Positions 33,392 through 41,675 of a stretch of 64,000 nucleotides of DNA are shown piece by piece. Position 1 is the stretch's first letter. Each line of letters starts with the position of its first letter. Made by a program: the position numbers and the translations under genes. Source of the stretch: an uncultured Mycoplasmatota bacterium. GTDB taxonomy: Bacteria > Bacillota_I > Bacilli_A > RF39 > UBA660. Where the stretch lies: the NCBI GenBank assembly GCA_900552495.1, contig URZY01000002.1:124001-188000 (forward strand), given 5' to 3'. The notes below the pieces were generated by a model. That model was not told the origin of the DNA. It was given only the letters and a program-made list of their open reading frames with translations, and made no database searches.

Positions 33392-34863
33392 GCTTTATGG
33401 CCTCCAATTTGCCCATTTCTTTCCATCGTCGTGGCCCCATCCACAAAATTCATTCCTCTTAAAATTGCATTTTTGCCATACTTTTCCTTAATAACTAATA
33501 ATGTCTCTTGTAAAGCTATTTCTCCATCAGTAAAATTACTAGTCTCCTCAACTTGTTCTTCCATAAATGTAAACAAATTAAGTTGTCTTACTTGTTGTTT
33601 ATTTAACTCCGTCAACTCTAAAACATCACCAAATGAAATATTAATTCTTTTAACCAATAAGTCCCAATCCATAATCTTTTCAAATAATTCAACCATCTTT
33701 TCTAAAATAATCTTCCCTGAATTAGTATAAAAACCTATATTAATTGTTCCTTGAGTTGGTTTTGGAACCCATCTGCCATAAAAATCCCTAACTACATCCC
33801 CAGTATAGTTTTCATTCAAGTTTCCAATATCATATCCCAAAGATAAATTTATTTTATTTGTAGCCTTCCTCTTTCTAATTAAAGTAAGACATAAACTATC
33901 TGTCATCTCCTTGACTACTAACTTTGTTTCCGAATAATTATAAGCTCTACGCAAAACTTGAGTGCTTCCAATACTATGAGCGTTCGGTTTATATGTCTTA
34001 ATATCCTTCATTGTACAAACCTCAATTCCCCATGCATGATCAATTAAATATTCCGCATTTACACCAAATAACTTATAAAGTAGCCCTTCATTCTCAATTG
34101 AACATCTCGCAATATCACCCATTGTAAAAAAACCATATTTCTCTAATTTTTTAGCGTAACCTTTCCCAACTCGCCAAAAATCTGTAATAGGTTGATGATC
34201 CCACAATAGTCTCTTATATTTTTCTTCATCTAACACCCCGACTCTAACGCCATGCTCATCGGCTTCCATCTTTTTCGCAACAATATCCATCGCCACTTTA
34301 GCTAAATATAAATTTGTCCCAATTCCAGCGGTAGCTGTTATTCCCGTCTCTTTATAAACTTCCTTGATTAATATGCGAACAAATTCTTCAGGACTAAGTT
34401 TTAAAATTTTTAAATAATCTGTAATATCGCAAAACACCTCATCAATAGAATAAACATGAATATCATCAGGCGCCATATATTTCAAATAAATATTATATAT
34501 TCTACTACTATACTCTATATATAGACCCATTCTTGGAGTTGCAATGACATAATCAACTGCCAAATCAGTCCTTTGACTAAGTTCTTTAAAAAAACAAGAT
34601 TTTCCGTTAAAAGTCTTACCTTTTAATTGTTTTCTTCGTTTATTATTAACGCCCTTAATTATTTGATTCACTTCGAATAATCTTGCTCTTCCAGGCAATC
34701 CATATCTTTTAAGTGTAGGCGATATTGCCAAACAAATTGTCTTTTCACTTCTCGCAGTATCAGCTACGACCAAATTTACATCAATCGGATCAAATCCACG
34801 TTCCTTTGCCTCTACCGACGCATAAAAACTTTTTAAATCAATGCAAGCATATGTCCTTCCCAT
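33388..34863 (-). CDS. Y-family DNA polymerase (UmuC/DinB-like)
   Basis: Translesion DNA polymerase. The N-terminal palm contains YACIDLKSFYASVEAKERG (catalytic Asp), LVVADTARSEKTICLAISPTLK in part, VYSIDEVFCDIT (SxDE catalytic pair) and TATAGIGTNLYLAKVAMDIVAKK in part; a fingers/thumb helix-hairpin region has VGKGYAKKLEKYGF. The C-terminus has the little-finger domain. The longest frame adds six codons, but TTGGTGATAAAA fits the start MGRTYACID. The length of about 491 residues and the small partner gene point to the UvrX/YqjW-type subgroup, not classic DinB. Confidence 0.92.
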   Translation of the reverse strand: MGRTYACIDLKSFYASVEAKERGFDPIDVNLVVADTARSEKTICLAISPTLKRYGLPGRARLFEVNQIIKGVNNKRRKQLKGKTFNGKSCFFKELSQRTDLAVDYVIATPRMGLYIEYSSRIYNIYLKYMAPDDIHVYSIDEVFCDITDYLKILKLSPEEFVRILIKEVYKETGITATAGIGTNLYLAKVAMDIVAKKMEADEHGVRVGVLDEEKYKRLLWDHQPITDFWRVGKGYAKKLEKYGFFTMGDIARCSIENEGLLYKLFGVNAEYLIDHAWGIEVCTMKDIKTYKPNAHSIGSTQVLRRAYNYSETKLVVKEMTDSLCLTLIRKRKATNKINLSLGYDIGNLNENYTGDVVRDFYGRWVPKPTQGTINIGFYTNSGKIILEKMVELFEKIMDWDLLVKRINISFGDVLELTELNKQQVRQLNLFTFMEEQVEETSNFTDGEIALQETLLVIKEKYGKNAILRGMNFVDGATTMERNGQIGGHKA

Positions 34864-34920
34864 TTTTATCACCAATATCATTATAACACGAACATTTGTT
34901 TTTATAAATGGTATTTTTTA

Positions 34921-34953
34921 ACAAAAAAACTCGAGTTAAAAACCCGAGTTAAT
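34921..34953 (-). terminator. Terminator of the tRNA-Glu gene
   Basis: On the minus strand ACTCGGGTT pairs with AACTCGAGT (one G:T pair) around a TTT loop, followed by TTTTTTGTT. Confidence 0.85.
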
Positions 34954-34961
34954 ATTTAATT

Positions 34962-35038
34962 TGGTGGCCTGTATGGGTTTCGAACCCATGAATACTACCT
35001 TGAGAGGGTAGCGTGTTAAACCACTTCACCAACAGGTC
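34962..35038 (-). tRNA. tRNA-Glu (anticodon CUC)
   Basis: A 77-base cloverleaf with encoded CCA. Acceptor GACCTGT/ACAGGCC, D stem GTG/CAC, anticodon stem CTACC/GGTAG enclosing the loop CTCTCAA (U33, anticodon CTC), 5-base variable region, T stem ATGGG/CCCAT with loop TTCGAAA, discriminator A. It resembles Bacillus tRNA-Glu along its length. The acceptor stem has an A2:C71 mismatch; a G at position 2 would give a perfect stem. Confidence 0.93.
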
Positions 35039-35141
35039 ATCTTGCCTCCGTTTTTCCAAAGACAATAACATTCTATCATTATTTTCTAACTTTTACAAGT
35101 CTTCTTATAATTTTTTTATGCTTTCTTATTTTCCAACACAA

Positions 35142-35172
35142 TAAAAAAGTCCAAAATAATTGGACTTTTACT
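35142..35172 (-). terminator. Terminator of the PF06541-type membrane protein gene
   Basis: A 9-bp stem (AAAGTCCAA/TTGGACTTT) with a 5-base loop, followed on the minus strand by TTTATTG. Confidence 0.82.
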
Positions 35173-35830
35173 TTTTCACAACATTAGCATTATTATAAAT
35201 CCTATCAATAAATACATCTGGATAATATCTATCTAAAAACTGGTCTAACTTCGTTGAAGCAACCTCATCATTTCTCCTCTCCTCTCTCCTATTACATGCA
35301 AGAGTTGAAATTGTACAATCCGCCAATAGCACAGCACTCAATAATACAGTCAAAGCTATTCCTATCTTATTATTTTTATAACATTTAAGTTTATTTATTA
35401 TTGGTAACAAAATTATATAAAAAGCCAAACCTGAAACTCCCCAAATACTAGAATGATATAAACTAGTTCTACCATTTAAATCAAATTTCATATACGAATA
35501 ATCCCAAGAAACTGTTCCAAAAACTACTTCTTGAATCCAAGAACCAATGTACTCAGTAACTCCACCCATTACTAAGGCTATTAAAAAAATTATTAAATAT
35601 TTTAAAGGCTTACTTACTTTTCCCAACTTTAAATTTTTATAAATTAAATAAAAAACCACTAAGCCAATTCCGTATATTGGAATAAGCGGTTCATACAAAA
35701 GACCTTGCCTTAAAGCATAATTACCTCTAAAAAACATCAATAAATTTTCATATATGAAACCCACAAAACTTCCTATTAGAAATATCCAAATTAAATCACT
35801 AATCCATTCTAAAAACTTTCTCACCTGCAT
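35168..35830 (-). CDS. Putative ABC-transporter type IV membrane protein (PF06541)
   Basis: A 220-residue polytopic protein with about five membrane segments. Family features are LIGSFVGFIYENLLMFFRG near the N-terminus, QGLLYEPLIPIYGIGL, and the conserved GGVTEYIGSWIQEVVFGTVSWDYS (partial) and SLYHSSIWGVSGL segments. The family is annotated as a transporter component on weak grounds; no ATPase partner is adjacent. AAAGGAGAGGCAGT precedes the ATG. Confidence 0.85.
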   Translation of the reverse strand: MQVRKFLEWISDLIWIFLIGSFVGFIYENLLMFFRGNYALRQGLLYEPLIPIYGIGLVVFYLIYKNLKLGKVSKPLKYLIIFLIALVMGGVTEYIGSWIQEVVFGTVSWDYSYMKFDLNGRTSLYHSSIWGVSGLAFYIILLPIINKLKCYKNNKIGIALTVLLSAVLLADCTISTLACNRREERRNDEVASTKLDQFLDRYYPDVFIDRIYNNANVVKK

Positions 35831-35934
35831 ACTGCCTCTCCTTTTTTTTGGCTATATTTTACCACAGATATTAAGAAAATACAATCAATTTCTAGTTGCA
35901 CTTATGTATACTATACTAAACATTTGCTGTTTTC

Positions 35935-35973
35935 ATAAAAAAAAGAAAAAGTTCTTAATGCTCTTTTTCTTTT
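35935..35973 (-). terminator. Terminator after galE
   Basis: AAAGAAAAAG pairs with CTTTTTCTTT (10 bp, 11-base loop), followed on the minus strand by a run of eight T. The second arm lies in the galE stop region. Confidence 0.72.
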
Positions 35974-36953
35974 ACAAAATTATAACTATCACGACACATA
36001 TCTTCTATTCCTAACTCAGCCATCCAATTAAGTTTTTCCTTGGCATATGAAGGATCTGCATAACACGCCGCCACATCTCCACTTCGCCTAGGTACAATGG
36101 TATAATCTATTTTTATTCCATTTACCTTTTCAAACGTTTTAACTAAATCCAAAACACTATAACCATGACCAGTTCCTAAGTTGTAGCAATCAACCCCATG
36201 TGTACTTAATATTTTCTCAATAGCCTTAATATGACCCTTAGCTAAATCAACAACATGAATATAATCTCTTACACCCGTCCCGTCATGAGTATCATAATCA
36301 TCGCCAAAAACATTCAGTTTTTCTAATTCTTTAGTCGCTACCTTTATAATATATGGCATTAAATTATTAGGAATACCATTTGGATTCTCTCCAATCAAAC
36401 CACTTTTATGTGCTCCAATTGGGTTAAAATAGCGTAGAATCGCAATACTCCAGTCTTTATCGGCTACCACTAAATCCTTTAGAATTCCTTCTATATATAG
36501 TTTTGTTGTTCCATACGGATTAGTCGTTGACAAAGGGAAATCTTCTCGAATTGGCAACTCTTTAGGAGACCCATACACCGTAGCACTCGATGAAAATACT
36601 AACTTTTTACAATTGTTCTCCTCCATTACCTCTAATAAAGTCAAAGTTGAATCAATATTATTTCGATAATACAAAAGTGGTTTTTGAACCGATTCTCCAA
36701 CCGCTTTTAACCCTGCAAAATGAATAACCGCCTCAATTGTATTTTCACTAAATATTTTTTGCATTAAAGTCTTATCGCAAACATCGCCTTTATAAAATTT
36801 TACTCTTTTACCAGTAATTTTCTCAATCTTTTCAATTACATCTTCTTTAGAATTGCAATTATTATCTACAATTACTACCTGATATCCATTCTCAAGTAAT
36901 TCACAACAAGTATGGCTACCAATATAACCACACCCACCAGTAACTAATATCAT
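35955..36953 (-). CDS. galE: UDP-glucose 4-epimerase
   Basis: NAD-dependent short-chain dehydrogenase-type epimerase interconverting UDP-glucose and UDP-galactose for cell-surface glycans. Signatures: TGGCGYIGSHTCCELL (NAD site), VIHFAGLKAVGESV, SSSATVYGSP, the catalytic YGTTK, and DGTGVRDYIHVVDLA. GAGGAGG lies 8 bases before MILVTGG, so the eight-residue upstream extension of the open frame is rejected. It is followed by a terminator and stands as a single gene between the secretion locus and the type IV membrane protein gene. Confidence 0.95.
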   Translation of the reverse strand: MILVTGGCGYIGSHTCCELLENGYQVVIVDNNCNSKEDVIEKIEKITGKRVKFYKGDVCDKTLMQKIFSENTIEAVIHFAGLKAVGESVQKPLLYYRNNIDSTLTLLEVMEENNCKKLVFSSSATVYGSPKELPIREDFPLSTTNPYGTTKLYIEGILKDLVVADKDWSIAILRYFNPIGAHKSGLIGENPNGIPNNLMPYIIKVATKELEKLNVFGDDYDTHDGTGVRDYIHVVDLAKGHIKAIEKILSTHGVDCYNLGTGHGYSVLDLVKTFEKVNGIKIDYTIVPRRSGDVAACYADPSYAKEKLNWMAELGIEDMCRDSYNFVKEKEH

Positions 36954-37034
36954 TAAAAACCTCCTCAAAGTAATCATTCTATTACTTTAATACAATTCTA
37001 ATATAAAAAACCACAAAAGTCTACCTCACAATAA

Positions 37035-38111
37035 TCATTCAAAATATATTTTTAATTTCATACCATAAATATCTATATTATGATTAAATATTAATCTTTC
37101 ATCAATAGATATAGCGAATTCTTCACCCGGTAATATTAAAATATCATCAAAAGTAACGCTTACACTGTCAGCTAACAAACTAAATCTAGCTGTAGTTGTA
37201 CTAGTACTTTGATCATTTTTAAGATTGATATTAACACTCTGGCTCAGCAAAGCATGTGACTTATAATCTATGATTACCTCTACTTTAGTTATTTTAGTAT
37301 CAGTTGCATTAACTCCACTAAACTCTCTCTCTAATAAATCACTAATAGTTGTACTCTCATTAAATAAGAATTCTTCCTCGTCTGCATCAATAACAAAGTC
37401 CTCATTAAATACCCTATCAATTCCTTCAATTATTAAATTACTCGTTACCTTATCTATCTTTAAAACTCCCCCTATATAAGTAAAAGTCACCTCTGCACTC
37501 TCACCATGAACAGCCACTTCATAAGGTGCACCTTCAAGAAAACTAATCTCTAATGACTCATCAGCTATTATCTCTTTTGGATAATTTTTATCCTCAATAT
37601 TGACATAATTAATAGAATAAAACGATTTAAAATTAAATTTTAAATTAATCGGAATTTCCTCTTTTAACAAAGCCTCTCCAGTTCTATATTTAACAGTAAT
37701 TGAAAAAGTAACTTTTCCACCCAATTTACTAATCTTTTCTCCATATTGATAATTACTAATATTAACCTCCAAATTACTCGGAAGATCCTCTATTGCGACT
37801 AAGCCCATATCAACATTTCCAAAATTAGTTACTGAAACATTATAGGTAATTGTGGAAGAACTACTAGGCAAGACTATTTTTGAACTTAGTCGATCAATAT
37901 TATACTCATTATAAAACGAATAAGCCTCTCCATCAACAGCGGCAACACTAAAATCAGTAACTCTAATCACTTCTTCCAATCTTACTTTTGCAGCTATGTT
38001 TGTTGCCATCAAATTAGATCCAAACGAAGAATAGCCAATAGTAAGTCCAACACTGTATACAATAATAATAACTCCCAGAATAACCAATAATTTATCTTTT
38101 GCTATCTTCAT
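37035..38111 (-). CDS. Secreted surface protein with SipW-type signal segment (substrate B)
   Basis: A protein of about 358 residues. The N-terminal hydrophobic segment LLVILGVIIIVYSVGLTIGYSSFGSNLMA has the same GLTIGYSSFGSxL pattern as the first gene of this operon. The remaining part is beta-rich with ITYNVSVTNFGNVDMGLVAIED, typical of conserved-repeat (DUF11-like) extracellular domains. ATG at MKIAKDKL is used because AAGGCGG lies 9 bases upstream; the frame overlaps the DUF5305-like gene by 20 bases. I infer that it is a substrate of the SipW-like peptidase encoded upstream. Its role at the surface is unknown. Confidence 0.72.
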   Translation of the reverse strand: MKIAKDKLLVILGVIIIVYSVGLTIGYSSFGSNLMATNIAAKVRLEEVIRVTDFSVAAVDGEAYSFYNEYNIDRLSSKIVLPSSSSTITYNVSVTNFGNVDMGLVAIEDLPSNLEVNISNYQYGEKISKLGGKVTFSITVKYRTGEALLKEEIPINLKFNFKSFYSINYVNIEDKNYPKEIIADESLEISFLEGAPYEVAVHGESAEVTFTYIGGVLKIDKVTSNLIIEGIDRVFNEDFVIDADEEEFLFNESTTISDLLEREFSGVNATDTKITKVEVIIDYKSHALLSQSVNINLKNDQSTSTTTARFSLLADSVSVTFDDILILPGEEFAISIDERLIFNHNIDIYGMKLKIYFE

Positions 38112-39150
38112 CCAAATCAACCGCCTTAATCACCACTAAATAAATATCTTTATCATTTTTTATATAAAAATAAGCTTTTTGATGTTTAATGAGTTCATAA
38201 AACATTATTGGTAAATTCAAATTATCATGAACATCAACCAATTCCAATATATCTCGAACTTTAATGATATTAAATTGTGAAATATCGGGGCAATAACTAC
38301 TTTCAACAATCAGCCGATCATATTGTGTTAATATTTTCTTTACATATATATCGTATTTACTCTTTCGTTTAGATCCCGCTATAACTAATTTTATTAAATT
38401 AACCACAAAGAAAGCAAAAACACCTGCAAAAACAAGGCCCATAATCAATAAATCATTATTATTAATAGCAACTATAGCCCCTCTAACCACCTCATCAGAA
38501 TTATTAATCTCTTTATAATCCACTGCAATATCTATTGCTTTCTGAGAAAGAGGAATTGTTAAAAGTAACTGCTCTTCACTATTCTCATCAAATATTTCTG
38601 ACCCAGAACTATCCTTTTTCTTAATTTTCAAATAAACTAATAAATTGTTCTTACTATCTATTCCATAAGTTGCCTTAAATTTATTAGCCAAATTATTGTA
38701 ATGATCATAATCAATTGTCACACTTTTCTCTAGTAAAAAATTTTTCTTCGCTAAAACTTTCTCCTTTACTTTTTCCAAAAGCGTATACTTCTTTTCAAAA
38801 TAAACCTTTTCATCAACAGGATCAATAATTTCTAACCGCGCTAGAATTTCATATTCAATATTTAAATCCATTGCTTCAGCAACATTTAAATTATATAAAA
38901 ATTCAATATCAATTGAATCAATTAAACTAGCAATATAAATCATATCTTTTTTTAAATATTTTTCTTCATAGAAAGAATTTTCTTTCAAATTAACCAAATA
39001 ATTAATATTACTTTTCTCATCATATTTAATAACTTTCTCACTTTTAATATCCAAACCTTTAAAAAAACAAATACCACCCATCATAAAAGTAATTACCGCT
39101 CCCAAAATACATACAAATACTCGCATATCATAACTAATATATTTTTTCAT
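38092..39150 (-). CDS. DUF5305-like membrane protein
   Basis: A 352-residue protein with an N-terminal membrane helix (MRVFVCILGAVITFMMGGICFF), an extracytoplasmic region of about 200 residues (with YDEKSNINYLVNLKENSFYEEKYL in part), a second helix (DLLIMGLVFAGVFAFFVVNLIKL) and a cytoplasmic tail of about 100 residues. This two-helix layout with a large outer domain matches DUF5305, often encoded beside SipW-like peptidases. It starts 3 bases after the peptidase gene ends, so the genes are cotranscribed. Confidence 0.75.
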   Translation of the reverse strand: MKKYISYDMRVFVCILGAVITFMMGGICFFKGLDIKSEKVIKYDEKSNINYLVNLKENSFYEEKYLKKDMIYIASLIDSIDIEFLYNLNVAEAMDLNIEYEILARLEIIDPVDEKVYFEKKYTLLEKVKEKVLAKKNFLLEKSVTIDYDHYNNLANKFKATYGIDSKNNLLVYLKIKKKDSSGSEIFDENSEEQLLLTIPLSQKAIDIAVDYKEINNSDEVVRGAIVAINNNDLLIMGLVFAGVFAFFVVNLIKLVIAGSKRKSKYDIYVKKILTQYDRLIVESSYCPDISQFNIIKVRDILELVDVHDNLNLPIMFYELIKHQKAYFYIKNDKDIYLVVIKAVDLDEDSKR

Positions 39151-39153
39151 AAA

Positions 39154-40272
39154 TTACTCCTTTCCATGTAGCCATACAGTCGGTAATCCAACCCAAGGTA
39201 TCTTATATTTAACTACCCCTAATATTTTCTCTTCTAAAATATAATATTGATCTCTTTCTGTATTAGCATCACCCTTAGTATAGTAATAGCGTATCCCTTT
39301 ATAATCTTCAAAACCAACTAACCTATGAACCACAATTTTTCCAGCATATTCATATGCAATAATGTCGCCAACTTTTAAGTGCTCAAAAGGGCGGTCTTTT
39401 TCAATCACTATTGCATCACCAATATTTATGCTAGGATTCATACTCCCACTAGCAATTGCTACTACCTGAAATCTAAAATAACCCGAGACTAAATAAATTA
39501 AAATAACAATCGGCCACAACGCTAAAGTCAATATAAGAAAGTTAGTTTTCCTATATTTCATATTAATTATAGAAAAAGAAGTCATTTTCTCATAAACAAT
39601 ATAAAAAACAACTAAAGGACCTATAAACGCTATCAAGGCACTTAAATATTTGCTCGGATTTGGCAATAAATACAAGAAATAGGGATAACAATCCATTACT
39701 ACCCTATATAAAATACACGGCTTATAGCCACCATTATATGAAATATAAGAGAACGCTAAATTTAAACTGATACTTGGGAATAATACTAAAGCTAAAAAAT
39801 TAAAAACTTCTTCTTTATTAAAAAAATCAACATAACCAATCACCAAAAAAATATCAATCAATACAAATAGAATTATCATAACTCCAACTGATAATAAACT
39901 TTTGTCAATTTTTAATAGTATTTGATTTCGAAGCAACTCTTTTCCAAATACAACTATAACGGTCGGAAGACAAATTTTTATAATTCCCATAATATTTAAA
40001 AACCGATCACTTCTATTAAAACCAACAAGCAATCCTAACAAATAAAAAAATATAAAATAGCCTAATAAATATAAAAAAACATCTTCCAAGATTTCCCGCG
40101 TATATCGCATATCTCTTTTTTCAAATCCAAAAAATTTATTGAATAGAAATAAAGCACTAAATAAAATAAGTATCAATATATATTGATTAAAAACCAGCTT
40201 CCAGAAAATACTTAGACCTAATATAAGAATAAGAAATAGTTGAAACCTAAAAACCCTTTTTTGTGTTTTCAT
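39154..40272 (-). CDS. SipW/ER-type signal peptidase I with a multi-spanning N-terminal domain
   Basis: A 372-residue protein. Residues 1-260 contain about seven membrane segments; residues about 265-372 form a signal peptidase I domain with VVAIASGSMNPSINIGD (catalytic Ser277), KVGDIIAYEY, and GKIVVHRLVG (His316), the Ser-His pair of the ER/archaeal/SipW type in place of Ser-Lys. Bacillus SipW has only about 190 residues, so the large polytopic N-terminal domain is an addition. It is flanked by two putative substrates and a DUF5305-like gene, which suggests it is dedicated to this locus. Confidence 0.87.
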   Translation of the reverse strand: MKTQKRVFRFQLFLILILGLSIFWKLVFNQYILILILFSALFLFNKFFGFEKRDMRYTREILEDVFLYLLGYFIFFYLLGLLVGFNRSDRFLNIMGIIKICLPTVIVVFGKELLRNQILLKIDKSLLSVGVMIILFVLIDIFLVIGYVDFFNKEEVFNFLALVLFPSISLNLAFSYISYNGGYKPCILYRVVMDCYPYFLYLLPNPSKYLSALIAFIGPLVVFYIVYEKMTSFSIINMKYRKTNFLILTLALWPIVILIYLVSGYFRFQVVAIASGSMNPSINIGDAIVIEKDRPFEHLKVGDIIAYEYAGKIVVHRLVGFEDYKGIRYYYTKGDANTERDQYYILEEKILGVVKYKIPWVGLPTVWLHGKE

Positions 40273-40300
40273 ATTCCTCCCTTTCTAAATATTTCTAAAA

Positions 40301-40954
40301 TTAATCTACCGAACTATAATTTAAAGTAATATTCCCAAACTCAACAGAAAAATCCCCATCAGCCCTAGCACCATCACTAGCATACTCAATAACGACTACA
40401 ACTTCCTCCATACTTTTTTTAAGCAAAGTATGGTTAAAAATATTAGTTATTCCCTTAGAAGTAAATTCCTCCGTTCCAACTTTTATCTTTAAATTAATAT
40501 CATTGCAAGCTTGCTCCGTAAGTTCTGCTGATGTTCCAACTACTGGTGTACATATCTTATGGTTATTTCCACTAGTGGCATTCAAAAAAATAATATTTTT
40601 TAAATAAGCATCATACTCTCCAATATTCCTAGCAAAAAAATGATATTCAACCTTTTGGCCAGGTTCCGTAAAAGTTGCTGATAAATTACTAATAGTTGAA
40701 TCATTACTATTATCAATTTTAGCAGTTTCAGCATTTAAAATCCCATCACTATACACTGGAACAACATCATAGATCAATTCATCTTTGCTAGCCGAAAAAA
40801 CCACTCTAAATGAATTAGGATCTGGTTCAACTAGCGCATTAGATTCAATATTTAAAACTGATGAAAAAGCCGCAAAGCCTACTGTTATTCCAAAAACTCC
40901 AACCAGTAAAACGATTATAAATAATTGTTTTGTATTACTTCTCTTATCTCTCAT
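40301..40954 (-). CDS. TasA/camelysin-like secreted protein (substrate A)
   Basis: A 217-residue protein. The N-terminus is basic and followed by LFIIVLLVGVFGITVGFAAFSSVLNIE, a signal segment of the SipW-dependent type. The rest looks like a single beta-rich domain with a KVEYHFFARNIGEYDAYLKNI stretch as found in TasA/camelysin-type proteins, one Cys pair (HKICTP, EQACND) and an ending FGNITLNYS. AGGAGGAACAGA precedes the ATG. It is the first gene of the operon. Biofilm-fibre or surface-layer function is inferred from the SipW context only. Confidence 0.75.
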   Translation of the reverse strand: MRDKRSNTKQLFIIVLLVGVFGITVGFAAFSSVLNIESNALVEPDPNSFRVVFSASKDELIYDVVPVYSDGILNAETAKIDNSNDSTISNLSATFTEPGQKVEYHFFARNIGEYDAYLKNIIFLNATSGNNHKICTPVVGTSAELTEQACNDINLKIKVGTEEFTSKGITNIFNHTLLKKSMEEVVVVIEYASDGARADGDFSVEFGNITLNYSSVD

Positions 40955-41012
40955 TCTGTTCCTCCTAACTAATTTCTACTACTAGTATGAATCGAAAAAT
41001 ATTTTTTATGTC

Positions 41013-41040
41013 ATAAAAAAAAGCAACTGTAAGTTGCTAT
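41013..41040 (-). terminator. Terminator after the DUF4203-like gene
   Basis: A perfect 7-bp stem (AGCAACT/AGTTGCT) with a 3-base loop, followed on the minus strand by TTTTTTTATG. Confidence 0.85.
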
Positions 41041-41049
41041 AAAAGGTGA

Positions 41050-41574
41050 TTATTCTGCCTTTTTTCCACGATTATTTGTCACTTGAAAGCAGATCCCAAC
41101 AAGCATCAAAATAAGCGCTAAAATAAAAGAAATTTGCTCATTAATTTTAAAATACTCCGCCACTGCTCCCAAAATTTGACCAGCACCTATAATAGAAGTA
41201 TAAATGATTACTCCATACTTATAAAATTTAACTCCTAAATAACCGCCAACAAGTCCCAAAATTAAACCACCAACTAGGTTCCAAATTTCCCATGGAATAA
41301 CCGTCACTGCTAAAAAACCAATTATTATAAAACCTATCAAAAAAATCCCCAATTTATATAGTGAATAACTGATAGTCGCTACCGCCACCGCAACTATAAT
41401 TGACAAACCAACCAAAATCGCCGGCTCGGTAATAGCTGCCGATAAAAAATAATTAGTTAATGTATAACCACATACTCCTCCACATAAAGAAACTAAAATT
41501 TTGTTCCAACGAAAACCAAAAAAGCAAAATAAGAGCCCCGTTAAAACCATAATTACCAATGTTACTATATTCAT
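41050..41574 (-). CDS. DUF4203-like multi-spanning membrane protein
   Basis: About 174 residues with six or seven hydrophobic segments and many glycines (IVTLVIMVLTGLLFCFFGF, LVSLCGGVCGYTL, LVGGLILGLVGGYLGVKFYKYG). The arrangement matches DUF4203/TM198-like proteins, whose role is unknown. GAAAGGAGTAAAT supports MNIVTLVI as the start, five residues inside the longest frame. It has its own terminator and lies 102 bases downstream of the murC stop. Confidence 0.75.
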   Translation of the reverse strand: MNIVTLVIMVLTGLLFCFFGFRWNKILVSLCGGVCGYTLTNYFLSAAITEPAILVGLSIIVAVAVATISYSLYKLGIFLIGFIIIGFLAVTVIPWEIWNLVGGLILGLVGGYLGVKFYKYGVIIYTSIIGAGQILGAVAEYFKINEQISFILALILMLVGICFQVTNNRGKKAE

Positions 41575-41608
41575 ATTTACTCCTTTCACTCACAGTATAT
41601 CATCACCA

Positions 41609-41636
41609 CAAAAAAAAGGAAACATAATTTCCTTCT
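41609..41636 (-). terminator. Terminator after murC
   Basis: A perfect 7-bp stem (AAGGAAA/TTTCCTT), 5-base loop, then a long T-run on the minus strand. Confidence 0.8.
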
Positions 41637-41675
41637 TTATATTTAGATTTAAAAGTATTACTATTTTAGAACACT

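Noticed and set aside
34962..35038. tRNA read as another isotype (Leu or Ser)
   Set aside because: The variable region has only 5 bases and the anticodon loop CTCTCAA gives CUC; similarity to Bacillus tRNA-Glu is clear.
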